Assembly (NCBI RefSeq): GCF_000741775.1
Contig: NZ_JGZR01000001.1
Span: 167,469 to 231,468 of the forward strand
DNA: 64,000 nucleotides
Direction of reading: 5' to 3'
Source of the DNA: Bifidobacterium subtile
Lineage (GTDB): Bacteria; Actinomycetota; Actinomycetes; Actinomycetales; Bifidobacteriaceae
Shown: one piece after another, positions 18,211-28,564 of the stretch
Numbering within the stretch: the first letter of the stretch is position 1
Layout: every line of letters begins with the position of its first letter
Notes under the pieces: generated by a model
What the model saw: the letters and a program-made list of their open reading frames with translations, nothing else
Databases searched by the model: none
What the model was told of the DNA's origin: nothing
Position numbers and translations under genes: made by a program

Positions 18211-18765
18211 TCAGCGCCCGGTGATCTCCGAGCCGATGACCTTCTCGCTCAGGGCGTGCGGGCCACGCGTCATCGCGACCGCACCGGAGCGGACGAGTTC
18301 GATGACTCCATACTGGCCCAGCAGGCCGAGCAGCGCATCGATCTTGCCTTCGGCGCCGGTTGCCTCGATGGTGAGCGATTCGGTATGCACATCGACCACG
18401 CGTACGCGGAAAAGCCGCACGATCTCCAGCACGTCGGAGCGGCTCGACTCGTCGGCGGCGACCTTGATGAGCACGAGTTCGCGTTCGACGGTGGTATCCG
18501 AGTCCAGGTCGACGATCTTGAGCACGTGCAGCAGCTTGTTGAGCTGCTTGATGATCTGCTCAAGCGGCACATCCTCCACGTCGGCGGTGACCGTGAGCCG
18601 GGAGATGTCCGGGCGCTCGGTGGGGGAGACCGACAGCGAGTTGATGTTGAACGCGCGGCGTGCGAACAGGCCGGCGATGCGGGCGAGCACGCCCGGGCGG
18701 TTCTCTACCAGCACCGAAAGGGTGTGGCGCTTGGAACCGGGCTGTGAAGCAGGATAATTGGCCAT
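18211..18765 (-). CDS. ilvN: Acetolactate synthase regulatory (small) subunit
   Basis: The 184-aa product carries an N-terminal ACT domain (HTLSVLVENRPGVLARIAGLFARRAFNINSLSV, about residues 12-44) that binds valine for feedback inhibition, followed by the typical small-subunit C-terminal domain. It lies 30 bp downstream of ilvB and ends before a strong terminator. Confidence 0.96.
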   Translation of the reverse strand: MANYPASQPGSKRHTLSVLVENRPGVLARIAGLFARRAFNINSLSVSPTERPDISRLTVTADVEDVPLEQIIKQLNKLLHVLKIVDLDSDTTVERELVLIKVAADESSRSDVLEIVRLFRVRVVDVHTESLTIEATGAEGKIDALLGLLGQYGVIELVRSGAVAMTRGPHALSEKVIGSEITGR

Positions 18766-18795
18766 GATGAAGCTCCTTGTCTCCTTGAACTAGCC

Positions 18796-20754
18796 CTAGT
18801 CGTTCGTGCTCTGCGCTGCGGCGGTGGAACGCGGTGCGGCTGCAGAACGTGCTGCTGCGGGACAAGCAGCGGAAGAGCCGGCAGCGCCAGCCTCGCCGGC
18901 TGCGCCATTCGTCTTCAACGGCGTGACGCCAGGCTTGTAGACCACCTCGTCGTTCGAAGTGCCGGCGGCGATCATCGGCCAGACCATCGCATCCTTCCAC
19001 ACGCGGAAGTCGATGAGCACCGGGCGGTCGTTGATGGCATTGGCCTTCTCGATCGCGGCAATCGCCTCGTCCTTGGTGCGCACGCGCAGCCCCACGCATC
19101 CGTAGGCGTCGGCGAGCTTGACGAAGTCGGGGATGTCAGTCTCCTCGGGCACGTCATCGCCGTCGAAGAGATCCGTCTGCGAATAGTGCTGCTTGTAGAA
19201 CAACGTCTGCCACTGGCGCACCATGCCGAGCGTGGAGTTGTTGAGTATCGCGATTTTCAGCGGCATATGCTCCTGGAACGCGGTGGCCAGCTCCTGCGGG
19301 TTCATCTGGAAGCTGCCGTCGCCGTCGATAAGCCAGACAGGCTTGGCGCCCTTGAAGTCGCGCTCCGAACCGACGCATGCGCCGAGCGCCGCAGGCAGGC
19401 CGTAGCCCATCGTTCCCAGCCCGCCGGAGGAGATCCAGGAATGAGGGCTCTGGAAGTCGATGAACTGCGAGGCCCACATCTGATGCTGGCCGACGCCGGA
19501 GACCCAGATCGTCAGCGGATTGGCCACATCCGAAAGCTGCTCGACAACCCACTGCGGGGCCAGCGAACCGTCGTCAGATTCGGCGTAGGCGTTGGGATAC
19601 TCTTTGCGCCATTCGTCGATCTGCTGCCACCAAGCCGCATGCTCCGGCTTGCCCTGAATGGATTGCGTGCGCCTGATCTCCACGATCAGATCGTCGAGCA
19701 CGGTGGCCACATCGCCGACGATCGGCACGTCGGCCCGCCGGTTCTTGCCGATTTCAGCCGGGTCGATATCGATATGAATCACGCGTGCCGTCGGCGCGAA
19801 GGCGTTGAGATCGCCGGTGACGCGGTCGTCGAAGCGCGCGCCGATGGCGACCAGCAGATCGGAGCGCTGAATGGCCCCGGTCGCGGCGATGGTGCCGTGC
19901 ATGCCGGGCATGCCGAGCACCTTCGCATCGCGGTCGGAGACGAGCCCGCGTGCGGGCAGCGTCGTGACGATGGGGGCGTTGACGAGTTCAGCAAGCGTCT
20001 TGACCTGCGCTCCGGCGTCGGAACGCACCGCGCCGCCGCCCACATAGAGCACCGGCCGGTAGGACTGCTCGAAGAGTTTCGCGGCTTCGCTCAGCACATG
20101 GCCGTGGGCCTTGGTGACCGGATTGTAGCCGGGCAGAATCATGCGCTGCGGCCAGGAGTAGTACATCAGCTCCTTCTGCGCCGTCTTGGTTACATCCACG
20201 ACGACCGGCCCGGGCCTGCCCGAGTTGGCGATGTAATGCGCCTCGGTGAGAACGCGCGGGATGTCCTGCGCGCGGGTCACGAGGAAGGAATGCTTGGCCA
20301 CCGGGTAGGTGATGCCGACGATATCGGCCTCCTGGAAGGCGTCCGTGCCGATGGCGCTCACGCCGACCTGGCCGGTGATGACCAGCAGCGGCACCGAATC
20401 CATATTCGCGTCGGCGATGGCCGTCACGACGTTGGTGGCGCCGGGGCCGGAGGTGACGATGCACACGCCGACCCGCCCGGTCGCGATGGCATAGCCTTCG
20501 GCGGCATGCCCGGCCGCCTGCTCATGGCGCGTCAGCACGAAGCGGAATGAAGTGTCGTCGTTGATCGCATCGTAGACCGGCAGAATAGCGCCGCCGGGAA
20601 TGCCGAATACGTCCTTCACCCCCAGATCTTCCAGGGATCGGACCAGCGCCTGAGCGCCGGTCATCTTCTCGCCGTCGACTATCGCCTGCTTGCGCTCCGG
20701 CGCGGAAGGCCGGGGAACGCCGCTGAATGCCTGGAGAGGCGTTGGTGACACCAT
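18796..20754 (-). CDS. ilvB: Acetolactate synthase catalytic (large) subunit
   Basis: The 652-aa TPP enzyme makes acetolactate or acetohydroxybutyrate in branched-chain amino acid synthesis. Glu78 in [14 protein letters not shown] and the [12 protein letters not shown]...NNSTLGM cofactor motif are present. The start at [10 protein letters not shown] has AAGAGGA just upstream; a longer frame exists but lacks conservation. An Ala/Gly/Ser-rich C-terminal tail of about 40 residues is extra. The 275-bp leader (20755-21029) contains a GGGCG/CGCCC hairpin, but I see no clear leader peptide or T-box. Confidence 0.95.
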   Translation of the reverse strand: MVSPTPLQAFSGVPRPSAPERKQAIVDGEKMTGAQALVRSLEDLGVKDVFGIPGGAILPVYDAINDDTSFRFVLTRHEQAAGHAAEGYAIATGRVGVCIVTSGPGATNVVTAIADANMDSVPLLVITGQVGVSAIGTDAFQEADIVGITYPVAKHSFLVTRAQDIPRVLTEAHYIANSGRPGPVVVDVTKTAQKELMYYSWPQRMILPGYNPVTKAHGHVLSEAAKLFEQSYRPVLYVGGGAVRSDAGAQVKTLAELVNAPIVTTLPARGLVSDRDAKVLGMPGMHGTIAATGAIQRSDLLVAIGARFDDRVTGDLNAFAPTARVIHIDIDPAEIGKNRRADVPIVGDVATVLDDLIVEIRRTQSIQGKPEHAAWWQQIDEWRKEYPNAYAESDDGSLAPQWVVEQLSDVANPLTIWVSGVGQHQMWASQFIDFQSPHSWISSGGLGTMGYGLPAALGACVGSERDFKGAKPVWLIDGDGSFQMNPQELATAFQEHMPLKIAILNNSTLGMVRQWQTLFYKQHYSQTDLFDGDDVPEETDIPDFVKLADAYGCVGLRVRTKDEAIAAIEKANAINDRPVLIDFRVWKDAMVWPMIAAGTSNDEVVYKPGVTPLKTNGAAGEAGAAGSSAACPAAARSAAAPRSTAAAQSTND

Positions 20755-21029
20755 AATTCCTCTTACTTGTTCTCTTTGCTGTAGGGTGCCGCACCGAGAC
20801 GCGTCAGATGTTCTCGGCGCGGCGGATGAATAAGCGCTCCTGCCATATGTCCGCTTGTGGCGGTGCAAACGACAGGGCGCAGTTGCCATCATGGTAATAG
20901 CAGCGGGCGGGGAAAACGCCCGGATGCCCATATTTTGGCGGCTGCATGTGTTTTTCGGCTCTTGTTTCCGGGCTATTGCGACTGCGCCTGCTATCGCGGG
21001 TCTTGGCTGGCGGGAACTCGGCTCGCCTT

Positions 21030-21860
21030 TCATGAACGTTTGGAACGCCTAGGGCCTCTGGCATCCAAAGTCTTCCAAGCGTCCTGCGCGGCTGCGAGCT
21101 GCGCCTTGCGCTTGCTGGTTCCGGAGCCGGTGCCCAGCACCTCGTCATTATCGGGCAGCACGGCGCGGGCCGTGAAGGTCTGCCCGTATTCTGGTCCCGC
21201 CACCGCCATGCGGTATTGCGGATCCTCAAGACCCATCTGATGGGCCTTGACGGTCAACGAAGTCTTCCAATCGAGGGCCGGGCCTTCATGAGAGACCTCT
21301 TCAAGCGTGTCGTCGATCAGTCGGTGGATCATCGCTCGCGCCTCATCGATGCCGTGTTGCACGAAAGTCGCGCCGATCAGCGACTCCACGATATCGCACA
21401 GAATCGAGCTTTTATCCGCGCCGCCGTCCTCGGCCTCGCCATTGCCCAGCAGAATATATGGTCCGACTTGCAGTTTTTCGCGGGCGATTTTGGAAAGCGC
21501 CTCTTCGGAGACCGCCTTCGCCCGCATTTTCGCCAGCTGGCCCTCGTTCATGTCCGGGTGCAGGCGATACAGCGTTTCGGTCGAGACGAGTTCGAGCACC
21601 GCGTCGCCGAGGAATTCGAGGCGCTCGTAATTCGCGGCTCCTGGATGCTCATGCGAGAACGAGCGGTGCGTGAGCGCCTGGACCAGCAATTCCGGTTCGA
21701 TGGTGGTGCCCAGCACGGCGAGCAGTTCGTCGGCGGGCGTGCCCGCTGGCGTGATAACTGGTGCGCTATGCCCGGCTAAATTCGTCTTGACGGCATCTGG
21801 CGTCGGCTCGCTGCCGGATTCGGACTCATGATTGCTCGTGGATGTTGGTGCGGTATGCAT
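21030..21860 (-). CDS. rnc: Ribonuclease III
   Basis: The endonuclease cleaves double-stranded RNA in rRNA processing. The catalytic signature [14 protein letters not shown] and the second acidic cluster (DIVESLIGA) are clear, and the C-terminal dsRNA-binding domain ends in [18 protein letters not shown] chose the ATG at 21860, preceded by GAAGGAAG; a GTG at 21878 is a possible alternative. The N-terminal 45 residues are low-complexity. It follows rpmF, separated from it by a terminator. Confidence 0.95.
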   Translation of the reverse strand: MHTAPTSTSNHESESGSEPTPDAVKTNLAGHSAPVITPAGTPADELLAVLGTTIEPELLVQALTHRSFSHEHPGAANYERLEFLGDAVLELVSTETLYRLHPDMNEGQLAKMRAKAVSEEALSKIAREKLQVGPYILLGNGEAEDGGADKSSILCDIVESLIGATFVQHGIDEARAMIHRLIDDTLEEVSHEGPALDWKTSLTVKAHQMGLEDPQYRMAVAGPEYGQTFTARAVLPDNDEVLGTGSGTSKRKAQLAAAQDAWKTLDARGPRRSKRS

Positions 21861-21898
21861 CGTGGATTCTTCCTTCACGAATTTCCTTCATGCTACGC

Positions 21899-21930
21899 AA
21901 AAACCCCGCCACCCGTCGATGGCAGGGTTT
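21899..21930 (-). terminator. Terminator between rpmF and rnc
   Basis: AAACCC-C-GCCA (21901-21911) pairs with TGGC-A-GGGTTT (21920-21930), followed on the minus strand by five T. Confidence 0.8.
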
Positions 21931-21966
21931 CATAGCTGGACTACTCTACTGTCCGGTTGACTGCGC

Positions 21967-22160
21967 TCACTTGGTGTGGGCGGACTGGATGGCCTCGCGG
22001 TAGACGCGGCCGCGGAACGATCCGCAGCTCGGGCAGGCCATGTGCGACAGCGTCGGGGCGCCGCAGTTCGGGCAGGTGGTGGTCGGCGCCGCAGACGCCT
22101 TCCAGTTTGCGCGACGCGAATGCGTGTTGGCGCGCGAAGTCTTGTACTTAGCAATGCCAT
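21967..22160 (-). CDS. rpmF: 50S ribosomal protein L32, frameshifted near its start as read
   Basis: [18 protein letters not shown] and the zinc ribbon [23 protein letters not shown] are unmistakable. The expected ATG at 22160 follows AGAGGAATTACC. The sequence after it is ATGGCATTGCTAAGTACAAG, where the family has M-A-L-P-K-Y-K and therefore needs one more C (GCCTAAG). As read, the ATG is out of frame with the rest, and 194 nt remain instead of 195. A sequencing error is the simplest explanation. A real deletion would require another start or frameshifting. Confidence 0.85.
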
Positions 22161-22261
22161 GGTAATTCCTCTGTTTCGTTCGAACGATTGAGCTTAAGCG
22201 TCCAATATCGTAACGCGACCGCCGTACATTGTCCATTGCGCTCATCGATGGCCTGTCGATG

Positions 22262-22912
22262 CTACGCCTTGTTCGACGGATCCTGCGTGCTTTGGTTCTG
22301 CTCCAGCTGCGCCTTGAGGCCGGCTAGGGAAGCGAAGCGAATATCGGTGACATCATGGCGATGATCGGGATGCTCATTGAGATTCACGCCGCATTGCGGG
22401 CATAGGCCGCGGCAGTTCGGCTTGCACAGCAGTTGCAAAGGCAGATTCTCGACCAGCGTGTCGCGCAGCAACGCTTGGATATCGGCGTATACGCCATCGG
22501 CGCTCAACGGGTAGGTGTCCTCGGCCTCGTCCTCGCCGGCGATGATTTCCACCTCATCCCTGGCGGCCCTGTCCTCGGCCGCGCGTGCATTGTAATGCAT
22601 GGCGCCGGTAGGCTGCGGCGCATAGGGGAAGAAGGCGGTCGCATCCAGCCCCCAGTCGCGGTTGATTGGCACGAGGCAGCGCGTGCACTCCGCGTGCAGC
22701 GGCGCGATGACATGCGCCTGGAACACCAGCCCGTCCACAATCGAATCGAAGGCGCCATCCACGCGTATGTCGCTGCCCTCCTGCACGCCTACGATCTGGT
22801 CGCCGATGCCATCGGGAGCAGGGTATGCGGCATCGACCTCCTGACGCTGCCCCGGGCGCGAGGAGACCTGCGCCACGGGTATGGCCCATGCGGAATCTTC
22901 AGGACGAATCAT
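22262..22912 (-). CDS. YceD/DUF177 family protein
   Basis: The 216-aa protein precedes rpmF, the classic position of DUF177 genes. It has the paired cysteines of the family (ECTRCLVP and the C-terminal [24 protein letters not shown]). In other bacteria DUF177 proteins are linked to 23S rRNA maturation. The start at [12 protein letters not shown] was chosen because the frame upstream is not conserved. Confidence 0.9.
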   Translation of the reverse strand: MIRPEDSAWAIPVAQVSSRPGQRQEVDAAYPAPDGIGDQIVGVQEGSDIRVDGAFDSIVDGLVFQAHVIAPLHAECTRCLVPINRDWGLDATAFFPYAPQPTGAMHYNARAAEDRAARDEVEIIAGEDEAEDTYPLSADGVYADIQALLRDTLVENLPLQLLCKPNCRGLCPQCGVNLNEHPDHRHDVTDIRFASLAGLKAQLEQNQSTQDPSNKA

Positions 22913-22923
22913 GTGTGACAACT

Positions 22924-23721
22924 TTAGCCTTCCGGATAGTCGGTGCGATCGAGATGCGGCAGCTGCTCGGCGGCGGTTTGCTGGCGCTCGCTCAACACGT
23001 CGAGACCGGCCTGCACGTCGTGCCCGAGCTTGCCCAGCTGCTCCTGCAAGCCGCTCATGACCGTGGCGCAATACTGGTTCGCGCCCCGTGTGAGCTGCTC
23101 GGCCTTGGCCTGCGCCTGATCGAGGATAGCACGCGCCTTCTGGCGGGCAAGCTCGGTGACATTCTCCTGACCGGCGAGGAACTGCGCCTGATCCTGCGCC
23201 TCCTGGACCATTTGCGCGGCTCGGCTCTGCGCCGATGCGATGATCGCGTTTGATTGGCTCTGCGCGTTCTCCAAGCGCCGCTCCGATTCGCGCATCAGGG
23301 AAGATGCGCGCTCGAGCTGCACGGGGAGCTTGTTCTTCAGCTCGTCGATCCGGTCTTCGAACTCGATGCGGTCGACCTTCACCGTGCCGGGCGAGAAAAG
23401 ACTGCCCTTGGCTTCGTGCAGCGCCTCCTCAAGATGATCGAGGATGTCGTAGACCGTGGTGAACTCGGCCCGGCTTCGGCTCTGGGCCGAATCAGGCATG
23501 TCCGTGTCGGCCGTCTCGCGCAGATCGGGCAGCGACGACATCGGGAAGAGATCATGGACCCGGCCGCGGCCCTGCGCTTGCGCAGAGCCGCCCGCGTCCG
23601 GCGATTCGCCGACGTTGCGAATAGGCTGGTTGCCCAGATTGGAGCGCATCGAACCCGTGGTGTCGTCAGCCGGTTCGCCTGCGGAGTAATCGCTGTCGTT
23701 CACGGCATTCGTGTCGGCCAT
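22924..23721 (-). CDS. DivIVA/ATP-synthase-b-like coiled-coil protein
   Basis: The 265-aa product has a low-complexity N-terminal 90 residues, then FTTVYDILDHLEEALHEAKGSLFSPGTVKVDRIEFEDRIDEL and a long Ala/Gln/Glu coiled coil. This matches the actinobacterial cell-division or growth-associated coiled-coil proteins found between coaD and DUF177. The ATG overlaps the coaD stop (TAATG), so the genes are coupled. Its function in cell-wall growth is inferred from family and context. Confidence 0.8.
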   Translation of the reverse strand: MADTNAVNDSDYSAGEPADDTTGSMRSNLGNQPIRNVGESPDAGGSAQAQGRGRVHDLFPMSSLPDLRETADTDMPDSAQSRSRAEFTTVYDILDHLEEALHEAKGSLFSPGTVKVDRIEFEDRIDELKNKLPVQLERASSLMRESERRLENAQSQSNAIIASAQSRAAQMVQEAQDQAQFLAGQENVTELARQKARAILDQAQAKAEQLTRGANQYCATVMSGLQEQLGKLGHDVQAGLDVLSERQQTAAEQLPHLDRTDYPEG

Positions 23722-24215
23722 TATCGGCTCCCTTCTTGTTTGAGCGCGTCGGCAAGCAGCGGCACGACGCAATCGGGCACCATGCCGGTCACGTCTCCGC
23801 CGTGGCGCGCCACATCCTTGACGATCGAACTGGAAATATGCTCCAGCACGGGGTCGGCCGGCAGAAACAGCGTCTCGATGTGCGCGAGCTTGCGGTTCAC
23901 CAACGCCATGCCCAGTTCGGCCTCGTAGTCGCCGTTCTGCCGCAGGCCCTTGACGATCACCGTCGCGCCGACCTGCTGGCAGTAATCAGTGATAAGTCCT
24001 GAGGTGGAGGCCACTTTGACCTTGGTGTAGCCGTCCTCGTCCAAGGCGCGGCGGATGGCGTGGACTCGGTTGGCGTCCGTGAACATCGGCGTCTTTGCGG
24101 CGTTGACGGCCACCACGACGTGCACTTCGTCGAAGAAGCATGCGCTGCGCTCGATTACGTCGAGATGTCCGGCGGTTACGGGGTCATACGAGCCGGGGCA
24201 TACTGCGATAGTCAT
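23721..24215 (-). CDS. coaD: Phosphopantetheine adenylyltransferase
   Basis: The 164-aa enzyme makes dephospho-CoA from 4'-phosphopantetheine and ATP. It has the nucleotidyltransferase motif [12 protein letters not shown] at the N-terminus and the conserved [15 protein letters not shown] near the C-terminus. It is the first gene of coaD, coiled-coil protein, DUF177, rpmF. TACCCT lies 7 nt before the ATG, again hinting at a leaderless start. Confidence 0.96.
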   Translation of the reverse strand: MTIAVCPGSYDPVTAGHLDVIERSACFFDEVHVVVAVNAAKTPMFTDANRVHAIRRALDEDGYTKVKVASTSGLITDYCQQVGATVIVKGLRQNGDYEAELGMALVNRKLAHIETLFLPADPVLEHISSSIVKDVARHGGDVTGMVPDCVVPLLADALKQEGSR

Positions 24216-24567
24216 AGCTCTAGGGTAACGCTGCCTTGCGAGTAACGCCGCGGGCCATCAAGTGGGCGTGTTCGCCGCTGGGCGCGGCATCGTATGCGGA
24301 TGCGGCGTCCGTTGGCACGGAGTTCCGCTCTGCGCGGGTGCTGTGTTTTCGAACAAGGTCTCTTGCGGTTTCTCATGGACGCGATATTTTACGGATACGT
24401 CATGGTTATGAACACCGTGTCTTCTATGATGGAATGCAAACGGCATCGCGGCATCGCAGACCTGCTGCGGCGCGACGATAAGCTCGCGCGGAGAACTGCG
24501 TTGCGGCCATGCAATGGCTAGGACGATGGTTGATGTGCGTTGATGGTTCAACGGTAAGGACGGATGT
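24216..24567. other. 352-bp divergent promoter region
   Basis: It separates coaD (minus) from the DUF3039 gene (plus). TTGCGG followed after about 16 nt by TATTTT (around 24362-24390) is a possible promoter for the right-hand gene. I see no gene or strong repeat. Confidence 0.4.
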
Positions 24568-24957
24568 ATGTTTGGCAAGGTAATGAATAGTGAGGGCGGC
24601 GTCCCTATCGCCGCACGCCGCGCGACTGCGGGCCAGCCAGAAGGCCCTGCGCTCGCAAATGCCGTCGCGCTTGACGACGCCGATCCTGTCTCCCCGCTTT
24701 CGAACCCCGATTCCGGCACCGGCACTGCGGTGCTGGAACGCCCGCAGACCGAGGAGCAGACGAGCAGGTCGGACGACGGCGACGCCGACCGCTTCGCCCA
24801 TTACGTCTCCAAGGACCGCATCATGCAATCGCGCATCACCGGTCGGCCCGTGGTGGCGCTGTGCGGCAAGATCTGGGTGCCGAAGCACGACCCCTCCCAA
24901 TACCCGGTATGCCCGGATTGCAAACGCATCTACGAAGAGATGACCGGCGGCAAGTGA
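24568..24957 (+). CDS. DUF3039 domain protein
   Basis: The C-terminal 60 residues (DADRFAHYVSKDRIMQSRITGRPVVALCGKIWVPKHDPSQYPVCPDCKRIYEEM) match the actinobacterial DUF3039 family, with three Cys that could bind metal. The N-terminal half is low-complexity. The 129-aa product is soluble and its function is unknown. Confidence 0.88.
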   Translation: MFGKVMNSEGGVPIAARRATAGQPEGPALANAVALDDADPVSPLSNPDSGTGTAVLERPQTEEQTSRSDDGDADRFAHYVSKDRIMQSRITGRPVVALCGKIWVPKHDPSQYPVCPDCKRIYEEMTGGK

Positions 24958-25029
24958 GACGCGGGCGAGGGACTCACTACTGACTAGTGTGCTGGCCGGT
25001 TTCACGACTGGCGTGACGGCGCAATCATA

Positions 25030-25149
25030 TGACGGCGCAATCACGCGATTGCGCCGTCAACTGAAATCGCCGTCAGCGTGCGTTTTACGTCACGAGGGCG
25101 GGCCATATCGGAGAACGTACGCTGAGTGCGCGTCAGCGTACGTTCTCCG
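25030..25149. repeat. Two strong hairpins between convergent genes
   Basis: Hairpin 1 is a 13-bp stem (25030-25042 with 25047-25059) with a 4-nt loop, preceded by another copy of TGACGGCGCAATCA. Hairpin 2 is a 17-bp perfect stem (25109-25125 with 25133-25149) with a GTGCGCG loop, followed by a partial copy, AACGTACGTTG. They lie between DUF3039 and pncB, whose 3' ends face each other, and may act as T-poor bidirectional terminators. Confidence 0.75.
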
Positions 25150-25245
25150 GTACGAGGTAGCGAAACGTCACGGAAAACGTACGTTGGGCGAATGGTTTCC
25201 GGCGGGTGCGCGCAGTTAGGCGTTGATGATCCAGGGCACCGTGTT

Positions 25246-26613
25246 TTACAGCACCGTCACTTCGGTCGGGATCGCCGGATCGCCCTTCATCAGCGACTGC
25301 GCGGTGATCGGCAGCTCGGCCAAGGCCTGCGCCCGGTACGCCTGCGCGTTCATGATCGCATCATGACCTTGGTAGTGGGCGTCGATGCTGCCGTGATCGA
25401 CGTAGCTCACCAGCAGATCCTTCCAGCTTTCCGGCATCTGATAATCGGCGAGGCTGGCCTCTGAACCGGAGATCACATGCTCGCAGTCGGCGAGGCTGTA
25501 TTCGTACGAGCGGTAGGCCAGCTTGCGGCCGGGCACGCTCGCCTTGTCCTTGGATTTCTTGGCCACCGGCTGCATCACGCCCGCGCTGTTCTCGCGCTCC
25601 GCCAGCTTGTAGACCATCGCGCAGGTCGGCGCGCCGGAGCCGGTGACGAGCATCGTGCCCACGCCGTAGGAGTCCACGGGAGCGGACTGCAGCGCGGCCA
25701 GCGCGTATTCGTCCAGATCGTTGGTCACCGTGATCTTGGTGTTCTTCGCGCCGAGGGCATCGAGCTGGTTGCGCACGCGCTGCGCGAGCGACGCCAAATC
25801 GCCCGAGTCGATGCGCACGCCGCCTAATTCCGGCCCAGCCACCTCGACTGCGGTTTTCACGGCCTCCTCGATGTTGTAGGTGTCGACGAGCAGCGTGGTG
25901 TTCTTGCCGAGCGCATCGATCTGCGCTTGGAAGGCGTCACGCTCCGAATCGTGCACGAGCGTGAAGCAGTGGGCGGCGGTGCCTATCGCCTTGAGGTCGT
26001 AGCACTGTGCGGCAAGCAGGTTCGCGGTGCCTTGGAATCCGCCGATGATGGCGGCTCGTGAAGCGGCGACCGCGGCCCATTCGTTGGTGCGTCGGCCGCC
26101 CATATCCATGCAGGGGCGGTTCTTGGCCGAAGTCACCATGCGCGAGGCGGCCGAGGCGACGGCCGAATCATAGTTGAGAATCGACAGGATCAGCGTTTCC
26201 AGCAGCGTGCATTCGCCGAAGGTCCCCTCCACCTGCAGGATCGGGGAGTTGGGGAAGAACATCTCGCCTTCGCGATAGCCGATGATCGACCCGGAGAACC
26301 GGAAATGCTCCAGCCAATCGATGGTCTTGCGGCCTACAATGCCGCGATCGGAGAGGAATTTGAGTTCCCCGTCGCCTAAGCGGAAGCGCTCAAGCGCATC
26401 CAGGATGCGCCCGGTGCCGGCCACGACCCCGTAGCGGCGGCCTTCAGGCAAGTGCCTGGTGAACACCTCGAACACGCATTGGCGCTGTGCGGTGCCATCG
26501 CGCAGCGCTGCGTCCAGCATGGTGTATTCGTACATATCCGTCATCAGTGCTGTTGAACTTAGTGCGGTTGAATATTGCGCCGCCGAGTTCAGTGCCGTTG
26601 AGCTGTCAGCCAT
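25246..26613 (-). CDS. pncB: Nicotinate phosphoribosyltransferase
   Basis: The 455-aa enzyme converts nicotinate + PRPP to nicotinate mononucleotide in NAD salvage. Recognised are LMTDMYEYTMLDAALRDG at the start of the fold, MGGRRTNEWAAVAASRAAIIGGFQGTAN and the GVRIDSGDL motif. A good GAAAGGG site precedes the ATG at 26613. The first 23 residues are a Ser/Thr/Ala repeat not found in the fold, and a second ATG at 26544 begins right at MTDMYEYTM. Confidence 0.93.
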   Translation of the reverse strand: MADSSTALNSAAQYSTALSSTALMTDMYEYTMLDAALRDGTAQRQCVFEVFTRHLPEGRRYGVVAGTGRILDALERFRLGDGELKFLSDRGIVGRKTIDWLEHFRFSGSIIGYREGEMFFPNSPILQVEGTFGECTLLETLILSILNYDSAVASAASRMVTSAKNRPCMDMGGRRTNEWAAVAASRAAIIGGFQGTANLLAAQCYDLKAIGTAAHCFTLVHDSERDAFQAQIDALGKNTTLLVDTYNIEEAVKTAVEVAGPELGGVRIDSGDLASLAQRVRNQLDALGAKNTKITVTNDLDEYALAALQSAPVDSYGVGTMLVTGSGAPTCAMVYKLAERENSAGVMQPVAKKSKDKASVPGRKLAYRSYEYSLADCEHVISGSEASLADYQMPESWKDLLVSYVDHGSIDAHYQGHDAIMNAQAYRAQALAELPITAQSLMKGDPAIPTEVTVL

Positions 26614-26718
26614 CGTTGCCCTTTCGTTGTGCCATTGACACGCATTGCCGCCGGAAAGCGGGCCTTTGCCGATTCATCCTAGTCGTCCAGTCAGATTCTG
26701 GCGATAAGGTGGTTCACT

Positions 26719-27363
26719 ATGAAATCCAGAAGCGCGATGAGATTCGTTGCAGGGCTCTGGCGCTTGGCATGCGCGTTCCTGTGCTTCGCGGCCACGAGCG
26801 TGGCCTGGCACACGCCTAATTATTGGGTCTATTTCACCTATCAGACCGGTTTCGTGCTCGGCATCGTGATGCTGTGGGCGGGTGCCGCGAGCCTGCTCAA
26901 TGGCATACAGCCGCCGGCTTGGCTCAAAGGCTGCCTTACCTTTTATATCGTCATCACCGGCATCGTGGCATTGACGCTCCTGCCACCGCCCGACCCGGCG
27001 ACATCGAAGTATGTGTTCGGCATCCTGACCAACACGATGCTGCATCAGGCGGTGCCGATTATCGCGGCCATCGATTTTCTGCTGTTCGACGAGCATCGGC
27101 GTTTCGCATGGCATTACCCGCTTACCTGGCTCATCTACTTCCCCTTCTACCTCACCTTCGTGCTCGTGCGCGCCCAGCTGTGGCCGCGCTCCGGACCCCA
27201 GCCCGATGGCGGCGCCTATCCGTACGATTTCATCAACCTCGCGAAATTCGGCTGGGTGCAGGTGGGAAGCAACATATTCTTCATGCTCATCGGCTTCATA
27301 TTGCTGGGCCTGCTGCTGTTCATCGTCGACCGCATACTGCCGAAGAGGCCGCTGCTGGGGTGA
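26719..27363 (+). CDS. Pr6Pr-family integral membrane protein
   Basis: The 214-aa protein has six hydrophobic helices. The motifs YWVYFTYQTG, LLHQAVPI-like TMLHQAVPIIAAIDFLLFDEH, LTWLIYFPFYL and the late YPYDFINLAKFGW are typical of Pr6Pr membrane proteins in actinobacteria and lactobacilli. No biochemical function is known to me. It stands alone, divergent from pncB. Confidence 0.85.
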   Translation: MKSRSAMRFVAGLWRLACAFLCFAATSVAWHTPNYWVYFTYQTGFVLGIVMLWAGAASLLNGIQPPAWLKGCLTFYIVITGIVALTLLPPPDPATSKYVFGILTNTMLHQAVPIIAAIDFLLFDEHRRFAWHYPLTWLIYFPFYLTFVLVRAQLWPRSGPQPDGGAYPYDFINLAKFGWVQVGSNIFFMLIGFILLGLLLFIVDRILPKRPLLG

Positions 27364-27639
27364 GCGGGCCGGGCAGTTGTGCCGGCCGTGGTTTCCGTTG
27401 CGCTGGCTGGGTGCCGGATTGGGCAATGTCATTGGTCGTGATATTCCGCTGTAGTATCGCGTGTCGGGCTGCTCGGGATGCTCGGGATGCCGTGGACGGA
27501 CGCTACGCGAAACGGCAGATGGTGCTGCTGACTTGAGATAAGCCTGCGCATATGATTCGCGCGACATGCGTTTCCAGAGGGGCGTCGAGCGTGTGCCCGT
27601 TGCAGGCAGCCGCGCCATGCGTGGTGATAGGTTGAAAGC

Positions 27640-28404
27640 ATGGTTGAAATCAAGGATATGATGGGCGACGCGACCGTGACTCGCGCCGATGGCCGCACAA
27701 TCGACGAACTGCGGCCGGTGAGGATAACCCGCCACTTCACCGATGCGCCGGAGGGTTCGGTGCTGATCGAATGCGGCAACACGCGTGTGATGTGCACGGC
27801 GACGTTCACCGACAGCGTGCCCCGCTGGCGACGCGATTCCGGCCTTGGCTGGGTCACCGCCGAATATGCGATGCTGCCCCGTGCCACCTCCCAGCGCACC
27901 GACCGCGAATCGGTGCGCGGCAAGATAGGCGGCCGCACGCATGAGATCAGCCGACTTGTCGGTCGCTGTCTGCGCGGCGTCATCGACATGAAGGCTTTGG
28001 GCGAGAATCAGATACAGCTCGACTGCGATGTGCTGCAGGCCGATGGCGGCACCCGCACCGCCTCTGTCACTGGGGCGTACGTGGCTCTGGTGGATGCGCT
28101 GCGCTGGGCCGAGGAGCAGCATCACATCAAGTCGGCTGACAAGGTCATCACCGATGCCGTTTCCGCGGTTTCGGTCGGCGTGATCAACGGCGTGCCGATG
28201 CTGGACCTGCCCTACGCCGAGGACAGCCGGGCCATGACAGACATGAACGTGGCCATGACCGGCGCCGGCGCCTTCATCGAGATTCAAGGCACCGCCGAGC
28301 ATCGCCCCTTTAACCGCGAGGAGCTCGGCACGCTGCTGGATCTGGCCGAAAAGGGCAACCGCGAATTGCAGCAGGCCCAGAGCGAGGCCCTCGCACAAGG
28401 CTGA
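27640..28404 (+). CDS. rph: Ribonuclease PH
   Basis: The 254-aa phosphorolytic 3'-5' exoribonuclease trims tRNA 3' ends. It shows [31 protein letters not shown], the RTDRES...[15 protein letters not shown] phosphate-binding region and [16 protein letters not shown]. It is paired with rdgB 160 bp downstream, the usual arrangement. A TAGGTT-like -10 six nt before the ATG suggests a leaderless transcript. Confidence 0.97.
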   Translation: MVEIKDMMGDATVTRADGRTIDELRPVRITRHFTDAPEGSVLIECGNTRVMCTATFTDSVPRWRRDSGLGWVTAEYAMLPRATSQRTDRESVRGKIGGRTHEISRLVGRCLRGVIDMKALGENQIQLDCDVLQADGGTRTASVTGAYVALVDALRWAEEQHHIKSADKVITDAVSAVSVGVINGVPMLDLPYAEDSRAMTDMNVAMTGAGAFIEIQGTAEHRPFNREELGTLLDLAEKGNRELQQAQSEALAQG

Positions 28405-28564
28405 TGCGCTGGCGATTGCGGAGCGGCCGTGCCGGGCAATCACGGGCGGCCGTTCAGCGTTTCGACGCGCTATATTGTGACGTGCTATGTGCCGCGTGCT
28501 GCGTGCCATTGTCATTCCACACATTGATTGCAAGCATCAGTAATCGCACATTGGAGGAGCATGT

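Noticed and set aside
18157..18747. Plus-strand frames opposite ilvN
   Set aside because: They are shadows of the conserved small subunit gene on the minus strand.
20755..21029. Attenuator or T-box in front of ilvB
   Set aside because: There is one short hairpin, but no leader peptide rich in Ile, Val or Leu codons and no T-box sequence could be found by eye.
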